A stretch of 64,000 nt of DNA from contig NC_082698.1 in NCBI RefSeq assembly GCF_949987515.2, positions 6,832,955 to 6,896,954 of the forward strand, given 5' to 3'. The translations under genes were made by a program, and so were the position numbers. The number at the start of each line of letters is the position of its first letter. The first letter of the stretch is position 1. The DNA comes from Delphinus delphis (taxonomy: Eukaryota; Chordata; Mammalia; Artiodactyla; Delphinidae). The notes below the pieces were generated by a model. It did not search any database. It was not told the DNA's origin and saw nothing but the letters and a program-made list of their open reading frames with translations. This document shows positions 31,644 to 43,746 of this stretch, piece by piece.

Positions 31644-32421
31644 ACCCTATGGCGCTTGCTAGGATTTCCAGTATAAGGCTAAATAGATGTGGTGAGAGCG
31701 GACGTCCTTTGACCATCCCCGATTTCAGAGAGGAAAGTGTTCACTATTTCATCATTAAGTATGATATTTGCTGTAGGTTTTTTTGTAAATTCTCTTTATC
31801 AGTTTGAGGAAGTTTTATCTTATTGCTGGTTTGCAAAGAGTTTTCAGAAACAGGTGTTGTATTTTACCACGTGATTTTCTGCCTCTATTTAGATAATTGT
31901 ATGGTCTTCCCCTTATTCTTTTAATATAATGGTTTACAGTGGTTAATTTTCTAATGATAAACCAACCTTGCATTCCTAGTATTTGTTTTGTTGTTGTTGC
32001 TTTAGTGGATTCGATTTCCTAATATTTTTTCTTCTGATGTCTTTCTCTGGGTTGGTATCAGGGTAATTCTGGCTTCATAAGGTAAGTTGGATGTGTTCTC
32101 TCTGTATTTTCTGAAAGATTTTTTATAAGATTGGTATTATTTCTGCCTTCAGTATTTGATAGAATTCACCAGTAAAGTCATGAGTGGCTAGAATCTTCTC
32201 TGCAGGACTGATTTTAATAGAGAATTCACTTTTTCATCTTTTTAGTTTCTTCTTGAGTTCATTTGGTAATCCATGTCTTTCAAGGGATTTGTACATTTCA
32301 TCTGTTATCACACTCATTGGCATAAAGTTCTTCCTAATATCAATAGTTCCTTCTTTTTTTAAATACCCATGGAATCCCTTCTCTCATTCATCATAATGGT
32401 ACATTTTGCGTTTGTTCTTTC
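29780..32421 (-). mobile_element. older L1, 3' part (antisense), split by younger L1
   Basis: Read on the minus strand it runs from mid-ORF2 to the 3' UTR: CATATGGTAATTCT-type and ACTGGATAAACAACAATG-type L1 words, with many stops. It ends at the poly-T of the inserted younger L1. The matching 5'-ward part resumes at 37756. A TG microsatellite (31601-31642) has expanded inside it. Confidence 0.85.
31601..31642 (+). repeat. (TG)n microsatellite
   Basis: About 20 TG dinucleotides, with two CG interruptions at the left end, lie inside the old L1. Confidence 0.95.
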
Positions 32422-32649
32422 TTTTTTTTTGAATTTTATTTTATTTATTTTTTTATGCAGCAGGTTCTTATTAGTTATCCATTTTATACATATTAGTGTA
32501 TATATGTCAATCCCAATCTCCCAATTCATCACACCTCCCCCGCCACCACTTTCCCCCCTTGGTGTCCGTACGTTTGTCCTCTACATCTGTGTCTCTATTT
32601 CTGCCCTGCAACTGGTTCATCTGTACCATTTTTCTAGGTTCCACATACA

Positions 32650-35600
32650 TGCGTTAATATACGATATTTGTTTTTCTCTTTCTGACTTACTTCACTCTGT
32701 ATGACAGTCTCTAGATCCATCCATGTCTCTACAAATGACCCGATTTCGTTCCTTTTTACGACTGAGTAATATTCCATTGTATATATGTACCACATCTTCT
32801 TCATCCATTCGTCTGTCGATGGGCATTTAGGTTGCTTCCATGACCTGGCTATTTGTAAATAGTGCTGCAGTGAGTATTGGGGTGCGTGTGTCTTTTTGAA
32901 TTATGGTTTTCTCTGGGTACATGCCCAGTAGTGGGATTGCTGGGTCATATGGTAATTCTATTTTTAGTTTTTTAAGGAACCTCCATACTGTTCTCCATAG
33001 TGTATCAATTTACATTCCCACCAACAGTGCAAGACGGTTCCTTTTTCTCCACACTCTCCCCAGCATTTGTTGTTTGTAGATTTTCTAATGATGCCCATTC
33101 TAACTGGTGTGAGGTGATACCTCATTGTAGTTTTGATTTTCATTTCTCTAATAATTAGTGATGTTGAGCAGCTTTTCATTTGCTTCTTGGCCATCTCTAT
33201 GTCTTTGTTGGAGAAATGTCTATATAGGTCTTCTGCCCATTTTGGATTGGGTTGTTTGTTTTTTTAATATTGAGCTACATGAGCTGTTTATAAATTTTGG
33301 AGATTAATCCTTTGTCAGTCACTTCATTTGCAAATATTTTCTCCCATTCTGAGGGTTGTGTTTTCGTCTTGTTTATGGTTTCCTTTGCTGTACAAAAGCT
33401 TTGAAGTTTCATTGGGTCCCATTTGTTTATTTTTGCTGTTATTAGCATTACTCTAGGAAGTGGATCAAAAAAGGTCTTGCTGTGATTTATGTCAAAGAGT
33501 GTTCTTCCTATGTTTTCCTCTATGAGTTTTATAGTGTCCAGTCTTACATTTAGGTCTTGAATCCATTTTGAGTTTATTTTTGTGTGTGGTGTTAGGGAGT
33601 GTGCTAATTTCATTCTTTTACATGTAGCTGTCCAGTTTTCCCAGCACTACTTATTGAAAAGGCTGTCTTTTCTCCATTGTATATCCTTGCCTCCTTTGTC
33701 ATAGATTAGTTGACCATAGGTGTGTGGGTTTATCTCTGGGCTTTCTATCTTATTCCATTGATCTATGTTTCTGTTTTTGTGCCAGTACCATATTGTCTTG
33801 ATTACTGTAGCCTTGTAGTATAGTCTGAAGCCAGGGAGTCTGATTTCTCCAGCTCCTTTTTTTTCCCTCAGGACTGCTTTGGCTATTCAGGGTCTTTTGT
33901 GTCTCCATACAAATTTTAAGATTTTTTCTTCTAGTTCTGTAAAAACTGCCACTGGTAATTTGATAGGGATTGCATTGAATCTGTAGATTGCTTTGGGTAG
34001 TAGAGTCATTTTCACAATCTTGATTCTTCCAATCCAAGAACATGGTATATCTCTCCACCTGTTTGTATCATCTTTGATTTCTTTCATTAGTGTCTTATAG
34101 TTTTCTGAGTACGGGTTTTTTACCTCCTTAGGTAGCTTTATTCATAGGTATTTTATTCTTTTTGTTGCAACGGTGAATGGGATTGTTTCCTTAATTTCTC
34201 TTTCTCATCTTTCATTGTTAGTGTACAGGAATGCAAGAGATTTCTGTGCATTAATTCTGTATCCTGCAACTTTAACAAATTCATTGATTAACTCTAGTAG
34301 TTTTCTGGTGGCATCTTTAGAATTCGCTAGGTATAGTATCATGTCATCTGCAAACAGTGACAGTTTTACTTCTGCTTTTCTGAGTTGGATTCTTTTATTT
34401 ATTTTTCTTTTCTGATTGCCATGGCTAGGACTTCCAAAACTATGTTGAATAATAGTGGCAAGAGTGGACATCCTTGTCTTGTTCCTGATCTTAGAGGAAA
34501 TGCTTTCAGTTTTTCACCATTGAGAATGATGTTTGCTGTGGGTTTGTTGTATATGGCCTTTATTATGTTGAGGTAGGTTCCATCTATGCCCACTTTGTGG
34601 AGAGTTTTTATCATAAATGGGTGTTGAATTTTGTAAAAAGCTTTTTCTGCATCTTTTGAGATGATCATATGGTTTTTATCATTCAATTTGTTAATATGGT
34701 GTATCACATTGATTGATTTGTGTATATTGAAGAATCCTTACATCCCTGGGATAAATCCCACTTGATCATGGTGTATGATCCTTTCAGTGTGTTGCTGGAT
34801 TCTGTTTGCTAGTATTTTGTTGAGGACTTTTGCATCTATATTCATCAGTGATATTGGTCTATAATTTTCCTTTTTTTGTGATATCTTTTTCTGGTTTTGA
34901 TATCAGGGTGATGGTGGCCTCATAGAATGAGTTTGGGAGGTTTCCTTCCTGTGCAATTTTTGGAACTGTTTCAGAAGGATAGATGTTACCTCTTCTCTAT
35001 ATGTTTGAAACAATTCATCTGTGAAGCCATCTGGTCCTGGACTTTTGTTTCTTGGAGTTTTTAAATCAGTTTCAATTTCATTACTTGTGATTGGTCTGTT
35101 CATATTTTCTGTTTCTTTCTGGTTCAGTCTTGGGAGATTTACCTTTCTAAGAATTTGTCCATTTCTTCCAGGGTGTCCATTTTATTGTCATACAGATGCT
35201 TGTAGTCTCTTGTGATCCTTGGTATTTCTATAGGGTCAGTAGTAACTTCTCCTTCTTTGTTTCTAATTTTACTGATTTGAGTCCTCTCCGTTTTTTTTCT
35301 TGAAGTGTAATTTGCTGTTTTTGGTTGGAATGTCCTATAAATATCAAATATATCTGGTCTGTTGTGTCATTTAAAGGTTATGTTTCCTTATTAATTTTCT
35401 GTTTGGATGACCTGTCCATTGGTGTAAGTGAGGTGTTAAAGTCCCCCATTATTATTGTGTTACTGTCGATTTCCTCTTTTATAGCTGTTAGCAGTTGCCT
35501 TATGTATTGAGGTGCTCCTATATTGGGTGCATATATATTTATAATTGTTATATCTTCTTCTTGGATTGATCCCTTGATCATTATGTAATGTCCTTGTCTC

Positions 35601-35868
35601 TTGTAACATTCTTTATTTCAAAGTCTATTTTATCTGATATGAGTATGGCTACTCCAGCTTTCTTTTGGTTTCCATTTGCATGGAATATCTTTTTCCATCC
35701 CCTCACTTTCAGTCTGTATGTGTCCCTAGGTCTGAAGTGGGTCTCTTGGTGACAGCATATATATGGGTCTTGTTTTTGTATCCATTCAGCGAGCCTGTGT
35801 CTTTTGGTTGGAGCATTTAACCCATTAACGTTTAAGGTAATTATTGATATGTATGTTCCTGTTACCAT
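32650..35868 (-). pseudogene. L1 ORF2 (endonuclease and reverse transcriptase), decayed
   Basis: ORF2p nicks target DNA and reverse-transcribes L1 RNA. It starts at 35868 (MVTGTYISIITLNVNGLNAP, the usual L1 endonuclease beginning). The QETH motif of the endonuclease is visible (QETHFRPRD), as is MGDFN (about 35450). RT motifs follow: SPGPDGF (35040), AEKAFYKI with GTRQGCPL (34400-34700) and FADDMILY (about 34350). Stops and frameshifts break it into at least six pieces. About 92 codons separate the endonuclease piece from the RT entry where some 280 are normal, so a deletion is inferred. It is not functional. Confidence 0.88.
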
Positions 35869-35939
35869 TTTCTTAATTTTATGGGTTTGTTTTTGTAGGT
35901 CCCTTTCTTCTCTTGGGTTTCCCACTTAGAGAAGTTCCT

Positions 35940-36870
35940 TTAGCATTTGTTGTAGAGCTGGTTTGGTGGTGCTTAATTCTCTTAGCGTTTGCTTGCTTGT
36001 AAAGCTTTTGATTTCTCCGTCGAATCTGAATGAGATCCTTGCTGGGTAGAGTAATCTTGGTTGTAGTTTTTTCCCTTTCATCACTTTAAATATCATGCCA
36101 CTCTCTTCTGGCTTGTAGAGTTTCTGCTGAGAAATCAGCTGTTAACCTTATGGGAGTTCCCTTGTATGTTATTTGTTGTTTTTCCCTTGTTGCTTTCAAT
36201 AATTTTTCTTTGTCTTTAATTTTTGTCAGTTTGATTACTGTGTGTCACAGTGTGTTTCTCCTTGGGTTTATCCTGTCTGGGACTCATTGTGCTTCCCGGA
36301 CCTGGGTGGCTATTTCCTTTCTCATGTTAGGGAAGTTTTCGACTCTAATCACTTCAAATATTTTCTCGGGTCCTTTCTCTCTCTCTTCTCCTTCTGGGAC
36401 CCCTATAATGCAAATGTTGTCATGTTTAATGTTGTCCCGGAGGTCTCTTATGCTGTCTTTATTTCTTTTCATTCTTTTTTCTTTATTCTGTTCCAGGGCA
36501 GTGAATTCCCCCATTCTGTCTTCCAGGTCACGTATCTGTTCTTCTGCCTCAGTTATTCTGCTATTGATTCCTTCAGGTGTATTTTTCATTTCAGTTATTG
36601 TATTGTTCATTTCTGTTTGTTTGTTCTTTAATCTTTCTAGGTGTTCTTTAATTCTTCTTGGTCTTTGTTAAACATTTCTGCATTTTCTCAATCTTTGCCT
36701 CCATTCTTTTTCCAAGGTCCTGGATCATCTTCACTGTCATTATTCTGAATTCTTTTTCTGGAAGATTGCCTATCTCTACTTCATTTAGTTGTTTTTCTGG
36801 GGTTTTATCTTGTTCCTTCATCTGGTACGTAGCCCTCTGCCTTTTCATCTTGTCTTTCTTTCTGTGAATG
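35940..36870 (-). pseudogene. L1 ORF1 (RNA-binding trimer protein), decayed
   Basis: ORF1p coats L1 RNA. The N-terminal piece (36648-36848, a Lys/Glu-rich start) and the coiled-coil to RNA-recognition transition (36284-36610, with IEEAEEQI-like and DNICIIGVPEGEE segments) are clear. The C-terminal domain continues to about 35950 in broken frames. At least two register changes or stops disrupt it. Confidence 0.85.
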
Positions 36871-37755
36871 TGGTTTTAGTTCCACAGGCTGCAGGATTGT
36901 AGTTCTTCTTGCTTCTGCTATCTGCCCTCTGGCGGATGAGGCTATCTAAGAGGCTTGTGCAAGTTTTCTGATGGGAGGGACTGGTGGTTGGTAGAGCTGG
37001 CTGTTGCTCTGGTGGGTGGAGCTCAGTAAAACTTTAATCTGCTTGTCTGCTGATGGATGGGGCTGGGTTCCCTCCCTGCTGGTTGTTTGGCCTGAGGTGA
37101 CCCAACACTGGAGCCTACCTGGTCTTTGGTGGGGCTAATGGCGGACCCTGGGAGGGCTCACGCCAAGGAGCACTTCCCAGAACTTCAGCTGCCAGTATCC
37201 TTGTCCTCATGGTGAGCCACAGCCACCCCCCGCCTCTGCAGGAGGCCCTCCAACACTAGCAGGTAGGTCTGGTTCAGTCTTCTATGGGGTCACTGCTCCT
37301 TCCCCTGGGTCCCGATGAGCACACTACTTTGTGTGTGCCCTCCAAGAGTGGAGTCTCTGTTTCCCCCAGTCCTGTCAAAGTCCTGCAATCAACTCCTGCT
37401 AGCCTTCAAAGTCTGATTCTCTAGGAATTCCTCCTCCCATTGCCGGACCCCCAGGTTGGGAAGCCTGACGTGGGGCTCAGAACCTTCAGTCCAGTGGGTG
37501 GACTTCTGTGGTATAAGTGTTCTCCAATTTGTGAGTCACCCACCCAGCAGTTATGGGATTTGATTTTATTGTGATTGCGCCCCTCCTACCATCTCATTGT
37601 GGCTTCTCCTTTGTCTTTGGATGTGGGGTGTCTTTTTTTGGTGAGTTCCAGTGTCTTCCTGTCTATGTTTGTTCAGCAGTTAGTTGTGATTCCAGTGCTC
37701 TCGCAAGAGGGATTGAGCACACGTCCTTCTGCTCTGCCATCTTGAACCAATTTCC

Positions 37756-38690
37756 CTTCTTTCTTTCTTTCTTGATCAGTCTAGGTAGATGTTTATTAAA
37801 TTTATTGATATTTTTCCAAAAATAAGCTTTTGGTTTTAATTATTTTGTCTTATGTTTTTTGTTTTCTGTTTCATTGATTTCCACTCCTCATTATTTCCTG
37901 CTTTCTACTTACTTTGGGTTTAATTTGCTTACCTAATTCTAGCTTTTTAAAATGGAAGCTTAGGTTACTGGTTTGAGAACATTTTGTTTCTCTAACATAA
38001 GCATTTAAAGATATTCATTTTACTTTATGCACTGCTTTTACTGTATCTCACTAATTTTGATAAATTGTGTTTTCATTTTCATTCAGCTCAAAATATTGTC
38101 TAATTTCTCTTGAAAGTTTTTCCATGATCCATTGATTATTTAGAAGTGGTTAACTTCCAAATATTAGGGGATATTCCAAAGATCATTCTGTTATTGATTG
38201 CTAGTTTAATTCTCTTGTGATTATTGTTTTAACATTTTCAAATTTATTGAGACTTGTTTTACAGTTTATCTTAGTAAATGTTCCACATGTCCTTGAAAAA
38301 AAAAAGTGCATTCTGCTCTTATTGAATGGAATAAATGTCAACAGGTCCAGTTGGTTGATAGTGTTCATCAAATCTTGTCCATCTTTACTGCTTTTTTTAA
38401 ATCAATATTAAAATGGGAGTATTGAAATCTCCAACTATAATTGTGGATTAGTCTATTTCTGTTTTTAGTTCTGTCCATTTTGCTTCATGTATTTTGTAAC
38501 TCTGTTACTATATGGACCCACATTTAGTGTAACCGTTGTATCTTCCTTGCTGCTGTACCAACCTTGTTGCCATTATGAATTATCCATCTTGGTCTCTAAT
38601 AATTCTCTTTGACTTAAAATTTATTTCTTCTAACATTAATATAGTCACCGCAGCTTTCTTATTTTTTTCTGTTTGAATGCTATATCACTC
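37756..38690 (-). mobile_element. older L1, 5'-ward part resumed after insertion
   Basis: TTGATCAGTCTAGGTAGATG followed by AAATAAGCTTTTGGTTTTAA continues the ORF2 endonuclease/linker region of the old L1 that stops at 32421. It ends near AATATAGTCACCGCAGCTTT (38640-38660). Confidence 0.82.
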
Positions 38691-40530
38691 AGGGTGTGAT
38701 TTTAAAGCAACAACAATAAGAACCAATAAGAATGACAGAGAATATGCAATTTTTCTAAGGGATTTGACTTTAAGTAATTATAGGGGATCATCAGACACTT
38801 TATGTCCATTTGCTGCCTCTGCATCTCAGCATGGGCTTGGACCAGAGAAGCTGCAGGGACCTGGCAGGAATGATGGAGCTGCAGACCTAGCTACACCCAC
38901 CCCATCAACAAGGTGAGCTGGTAAATCAGCCACAGTGTGTACGAGCTACAACAGCACCTAGTGCCCTTGCATCCACCTTACGAGTGTTAAAAGAACATGC
39001 TTGCCATAGCTCAGAAACTAGCCAAGGATTTAGACAAAGTTTGTGCTCAGACTTTAGGACTCTCCATGGCCACTACACTTCCAGTTTCCCTGCCAAGTTC
39101 AAGTTCTGCCCTCTGATGAATACTGAACTTTCCTCAGGAGACTCGCATCAAACTCATTTCTACCCCTGAGCAGCCAAATGACTTGTTGACATCCTGACAT
39201 TCAGATTCCCCATTTGTAAAGTCAGGCATTGAGGGTGGGACGAGGTGACCCCCCCAGAGCCCTTCCAGTTCTAAGCAAACACTAAGGAAACTCTGAATAA
39301 ACATGTATGCCCTCAAGATCAAGAAAGATCTCATTTCATCACCTGATGTATTAAAGACCACCTGACCCTACACGGTCTTATTTCTAACTTGCAGTCACTT
39401 CATTTTCAGACCACTCACAGTCAAAATGCAGATTGTTTCAATTACCCACATGTATTAGAAAGACCACTGAGGCGAAAGGAAGAGATTAGCCTGAAAGACC
39501 CTTTAGGTTCGAGTGCATAATCCAAATTCCTATGGTATTTTACTACCCCAACTGTAGTGCTAGGTAGCTTTGGTCAGTTAATCTGCTGTTTTGGGTCTCT
39601 GTGATTCAATAACACCCACATATCTTCTGAAAGAAATTCAGTCTTGAAACTCTATAGGGTACTGTTTTTCTCATGGCCACTGGGTAGCTGACTTTATAAA
39701 TGAACTGAGTAGTATGTTCTCAACATAAACAGTACAAATTCCAGGAATCGTGTTAAGACAAACATCGCTGAGGTACACTGAGCTTTTGTTACTTTTTATA
39801 TGGAGCAAGGACTTCTTTATCCCACCAGACTTCATTGTTGGATTCAGTAGAATAGAACAAAAATATCCTTCTATGGTTCTGCTGAATCTAATTGTTTATA
39901 AACAAGTATACTTGGAAGCAAAGGATTCTGAGCACTTCATGCTTGTTTGGTAATTTATTTGTAGTATTTGTGTATGTCAGGGACTCATAACTCAGAAATT
40001 CCCAAACAGTTCAGAAGGCCGTCCACCCGCTCTTCTCAAATGCATTGAAATGACTTGTTTTTGGTAGTGCGCTGAAGGCAGAATTATGCTTAAGTTTCAT
40101 GGGCTGAGAATGGGTGAACGGGAGTGGGAGGGAGGACTGGGGTGCGTGGGGCTTGCCTCCTCTTTAGCAAGCTCTCTGAGGAAGAGAGTTTCTCATTCCA
40201 AGCTTTTGTAAACTTCGTTGATAAATGTCAGACTACCGCAGTAATCTCCAATAGGTAGCACATGAGCTTTAAAAAAAGCCCGGGGCGGGGTGCGGGGGGA
40301 GGGAAGGTGGGGCAGGGAGGTTTTATTTTCAAATGCAAACCAATTTTTTGCAAGTGACAGTGCATTTTGACACATTTTCTGACTTAGCCAATAGTTTAGG
40401 CCCATAGCTCTTTACCGGGGTTATAGTTCCTTCATAATAATTTATTAGTCCTAGTCATGAACATGTTATTTTACATCACAAAAGTTTGTAGTATTACAAG
40501 AGCGGAACAGTACCACCAGATACTGTTAAA
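38691..40530. other. host non-coding DNA, nothing recognised
   Basis: There is no clear repeat or exon. A donor-like AACAAGGTGAGC at about 38905 has no coding frame behind it that I recognise. A G-rich stretch occurs at 40280-40320. Confidence 0.45.
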
Positions 40531-40542
40531 AAGAATGAGGAA

Positions 40543-40763
40543 GGGCTTCCCTGGTGGCGCAGTGGTTGAGACTCCGCTTGCCGATGCAGGGGACACGGGT
40601 TCGTGCCCCGGTCCGGGAAGATCCCACATGCCGCGGGCGGCTGGGCCTGTGAGCCATGGCCGCTGAGCCTGCGCGTCCGGAGCCTGTGCTCCGCAACGGG
40701 AGAGGCCACAACAGTGAGAGGCCCGCGTACCGCAAAAAAAAAAAAAAAAAAAAGAAAGAAAGA
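40543..40763 (+). mobile_element. CHR-type SINE (short form)
   Basis: The head GGGCTTCCCTGGTGGCGCAG is intact and the B-box is GGTTCGTGCCCCGGTC. The short body ends in an A20-plus/GAAA tail. A perfect 12-bp duplication AAGAATGAGGAA (40531-40542, 40764-40775) marks a young insertion. Confidence 0.95.
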
Positions 40764-40896
40764 AAGAATGAGGAAAAGCTGTATATACTGACCTGGGAAA
40801 TGATATAATTTTAAAGGACGAAAACGATTTGCAGAACAATACATATAGCACAATTCCCTTTTATTTATTTATTTATATTTTACCAGGGATATTCTC

Positions 40897-41277
40897 TTTT
40901 TTTTTAATAAGTTATAAATATTTTTAAATTTATCAATGTTCATCAAAGAGCTCCCAAAGTTATTAAATCTTCTTCATTTTTCAGGAATTATTAATTCCCA
41001 GAGCAGACCACCATTTCATATCTTAAATCCCAGGGCTCTCATGCATTCCTTGTGGGCCTCAATTAGGGGTCCACAGTTCTCTTCTCCTTTCTCAATGATG
41101 CACGCATCGTGCGCCTTCTTGGTCTCCGGGCAGGCGCAGCAGGGCTTCAGAGGCTTCTTCTCCTGCGACTCGACGGGGCAGGGCTTGCGGCCGCCAGACC
41201 CAGCATTTTTCGCGCCAAAAGCAGCAACTAGTACAGACGCCCTAAACTCTTCAGCCTCCGCAAACGCCGCCGATTAG
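40897..41277 (-). pseudogene. COX17: processed pseudogene of COX17
   Basis: The parent gene encodes the small copper chaperone of the mitochondrial intermembrane space that delivers copper for cytochrome c oxidase assembly. Here an intronless copy with a T9 run (40897-40905, a poly-A tail on the minus strand) is seen. The ATG is at 41204-41206 and TGA at 41016-41018. The span is 191 nt, one less than the 192 needed for 63 codons plus stop. A one-base loss near 41171-41178 therefore shifts the frame early. After it, the frame reads [13 protein letters not shown] and the twin CX9C motif in full, ending RALGFKI. It would not make COX17 from its own ATG. No clear target duplication was found. The parent gene is multi-exonic, so a retrocopy made by L1 machinery is inferred. 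Confidence 0.93.
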
Positions 41278-41721
41278 CCCCTATTTATTTTTTTTAAGTG
41301 TGCATGTCTATAGTCATATCCTTTCAGAAAAAATAACTAGGAGGGTACACTCCAAACTATCATCAGTGGTTATCTGTCAGGGGTGAAATTAGAGGGACTG
41401 AAGGGCTCTTTACTTCACCTATCAAGTGTGAGATTGTGATGATTTTTTTCCCCAATGTATGCTTTGACATATTTTTCAAATTGAAAAAAAAAAGATCTTC
41501 CAGAAGCAGAAAAACAGCATGTAGAGAGGAGCGAGTCTTGAGCCCAAAGAATTTGCAGCATCAGGGAGACTAAATGATCCCCCAGCTGAGGCAGTGGGTG
41601 AAGAGGGTGTGGGAGCTGGGAATTCATCTGGATGACCTTGGTGTGAGGGGCACAGCTTGGAAAGGAAGGTTCGTGTTTGGGAAACAGAGGAGATGGGGAC
41701 ACTTTCAGCCAAGGTGTAGCT
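41278..41721. other. host non-coding DNA
   Basis: Nothing is recognised between the retrocopy and the MER20 element. Confidence 0.45.
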
Positions 41722-41922
41722 AGGGTTTCTCGGCCTCAGTACTGTTGACTTTGGGGGCTGGATCATTCTGTCCTCTGCACTGTAGGATGTTTAGCAGCAA
41801 CCACAGATGCCAGTAGCGCCCCCAGCCCCAGCTGAGATGACCAAAAACATCTGCAGACATGGCCAAATGTCCCCTGCGAGACAGAATTGTCCCCAGTTAA
41901 GAATGACTGGTGTAGGCAGTAC
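41722..41922. mobile_element. MER20-like hAT DNA transposon remnant
   Basis: GGTTTCTCGGCCTCAGTACT, CACTGTAGGATGTTTAGCAG, CATCTGCAGACATGGCCAAA and TGTCCCCAGTTAAGAATGAC follow the order of MER20. It is a non-autonomous fossil, about full length. Confidence 0.8.
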
Positions 41923-42099
41923 GAATGTTGGGACAGGAGCTGGGGAGAGAAGTTGAGAGTCAGAGGTGGAGATTTGGGCATCATCAGCACACAGACCTCC
42001 AGAGATTGATGAGATCACTCAGGATAAGACAACAGCGGGGCCAGGGAGGGCCCCAGGAGCCTGAACATTTAAGAAGCAAATTCAAAATGTGTAATAGTG

Positions 42100-42491
42100 G
42101 GACTTCCCCAGTGGTCCACTGGAAAAGAATCTGCCTTCCAATGCAGGATGCAGTTTTGATCCCTGGTCAGGGAACTAAGATCCCACATGCCTCGGGGCAA
42201 CTAAGCCCGCGCACCACAACTACCGAGCTCACACGCCTCAACTAGAAGCCTGCATGCCACAAACTACAGAGCCCAGGCACTCTGGAACCCGCGTGCCACT
42301 ACAGAGCCCATGTGCCCTGGAGCCTGCACGCCACAACTAGAGAGAGAAAACCCACATGCCACGACTAGAGAGAAGCCCACGCAGCACAACTAGAGAGAAA
42401 CCCCTGTGACACAACGAAAGATCCCTGCATGCCACAGCAAAGATCCCGCATGCTGCAACTAAGACCCAATGCAGCCAAAAAAAAAAAAAAG
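42100..42491 (+). mobile_element. CHR-type SINE (long, expanded form)
   Basis: The head is GACTTCCCCAGTGGTCCACT. The body repeats GCATGCCACAACTAGAGAGA-type units several times, so this copy is longer than its relatives. TGTAATAGTG (42090-42099) and TATAATAGTG (42492-42501) flank it with one mismatch. Confidence 0.88.
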
Positions 42492-42606
42492 TATAATAGT
42501 GAATAAGCTAGAGAAGAAATACCAGAGAGGCAGACAGAAGCAGAAGAGCATGGTACCTAGAAGCTAAGTGGAAGATGGTGGACACAGAGCTGTCAGTGCT
42601 GGCAGG

Positions 42607-42990
42607 ATGGTGTCATGGACTGAATGGTGTCCCCCCTAAAATCCACATGTTGAAGCCCTGACTCCCACTGTAACTGTATTTGGAGATAGGGCCTTTAAGG
42701 AGGTAAAGTTAAATGCAGTTGTAAGGGTGGGCCCCTAAGCCAATAGGACTGGTGTCCTTTTAAGAAGAGAAAGAGACACAAAGAGTGTGCATGTACAAAG
42801 GAAAGGCCATGTGAGGACACAACGAGACGGTGACTATCTGCAAACCAGGGAGAGAGGTCTCACCAGAAACCAAACCTGCCAGCATCTTGATCTTGTACAT
42901 CCAGCCTCCAGAACTGTGTGAGAATAAGTATCTGTTGTTTAAGGCCACCAGGTTCTGGGTCTGTTACGGCAGCCCAAGCTGACTAAGACA
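42607..42990 (+). repeat. ancient LTR-type interspersed repeat
   Basis: GTCATGGACTGAATGGTGTC, AATCCACATGTTGAAGCCCT, CATGTGAGGACACAACGAGA and CCTCCAGAACTGTGTGAGAA match the order of the repeats at 49080-49560 (forward) and 12340-12830 (reverse). The family name is left open. Confidence 0.7.
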
Positions 42991-43144
42991 AATGAGGATT
43001 CAAACATCAGGAGGTCACCAGCGTTCTAAAGGAGAAGACTGTCCATGGAGCTGAGGAGTAGAAGTCAAATCACCACCAGGTCAGAGAAGCGGAGGTGCAG
43101 AGAGATGGTGCACGTGGGAAGCTCAGGACGGCTGGGTGTTTGGG

Positions 43145-43377
43145 ATTGACATGTCCACACGGCTATATTTAAAATGGATAACCAACAAGGACCTACTGTA
43201 CAGCACAGGGAACGCTGCACAATATTCTATAACAACCTTATTAGGAAAAGAATTTGAAAAAGAATAGATACATGTATATGTATAACCGAATCACTTTGTT
43301 GTACACCTGAAACTAACACAACACTGTTAATCAATTCTACTCCAATATAAAATAAAAAGTTTAAAAAAAAAAAAAGA
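43145..43377 (+). mobile_element. 5'-truncated L1 3' end (sense)
   Basis: ACTGTACAGCACAGGGAACG, then GTACACCTGAAACTAACACA and a poly-A tail (43364-43375) form the cetartiodactyl L1 3' UTR. Confidence 0.85.
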
Positions 43378-43606
43378 AGGCTCGGTGTAAAAGGAAGGAG
43401 GAAGGCAAAACTTTGCAGTCATCAGCAAGAGGCAGAGTGAAGGGAAGCTTTTTTAGAGTCAGGAAGACTTGATTTTTTGAATTTTCCCACAGCTCAGTGA
43501 GGGTTCTCAAGATAACTGTCCAAGCTCTTAATCTACTGATAATATGTACTTGTAGCCCCAGTGTCCATTTCCCATTATTCTGAATATCTTCAAAACTGCC
43601 TTCTGA

Positions 43607-43736
43607 GGGACTTCCCTGGCGGTCCAGTGGTTAAGGCTCCATGCTTCCAACGTAGGGGACACGGGTTCGATCCCTGGTCAGGGAACTAAGATCCTACATG
43701 CTGCCCTGCATGGCCAAATTAAAAAAAAAAAACAAA
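43607..43736 (+). mobile_element. short tRNA-derived SINE
   Basis: The head GGGACTTCCCTGGCGGTCCA and B-box GGTTCGATCCCTGGTC are intact, with an A12 tail. The perfect repeat TGCCTTCTGA flanks it (43597-43606, 43737-43746). Confidence 0.92.
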
Positions 43737-43746
43737 TGCCTTCTGA

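Larger units (their letters stand above)
32422..37755 (-). mobile_element. younger near-full-length L1 (antisense)
   Basis: The poly-A tail (T run at 32422-32430) and the cetartiodactyl L1 3' end (TATGCAGCAGGTTCTTATTA at about 32454) mark the 3' end. The 5' end is near 37755, where the minus strand reads AATTGGTTCAAGATGGCAGAGC. The order on the minus strand is 5' UTR, ORF1, ORF2, 3' UTR. At about 5.3 kb it is shorter than a full 6-kb or longer L1, partly because about 0.5 kb seems missing from ORF2 near 35300. TTCTTTC-type sequence flanks it on both sides as a possible low-complexity target duplication. It interrupts an older L1. Confidence 0.9.
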
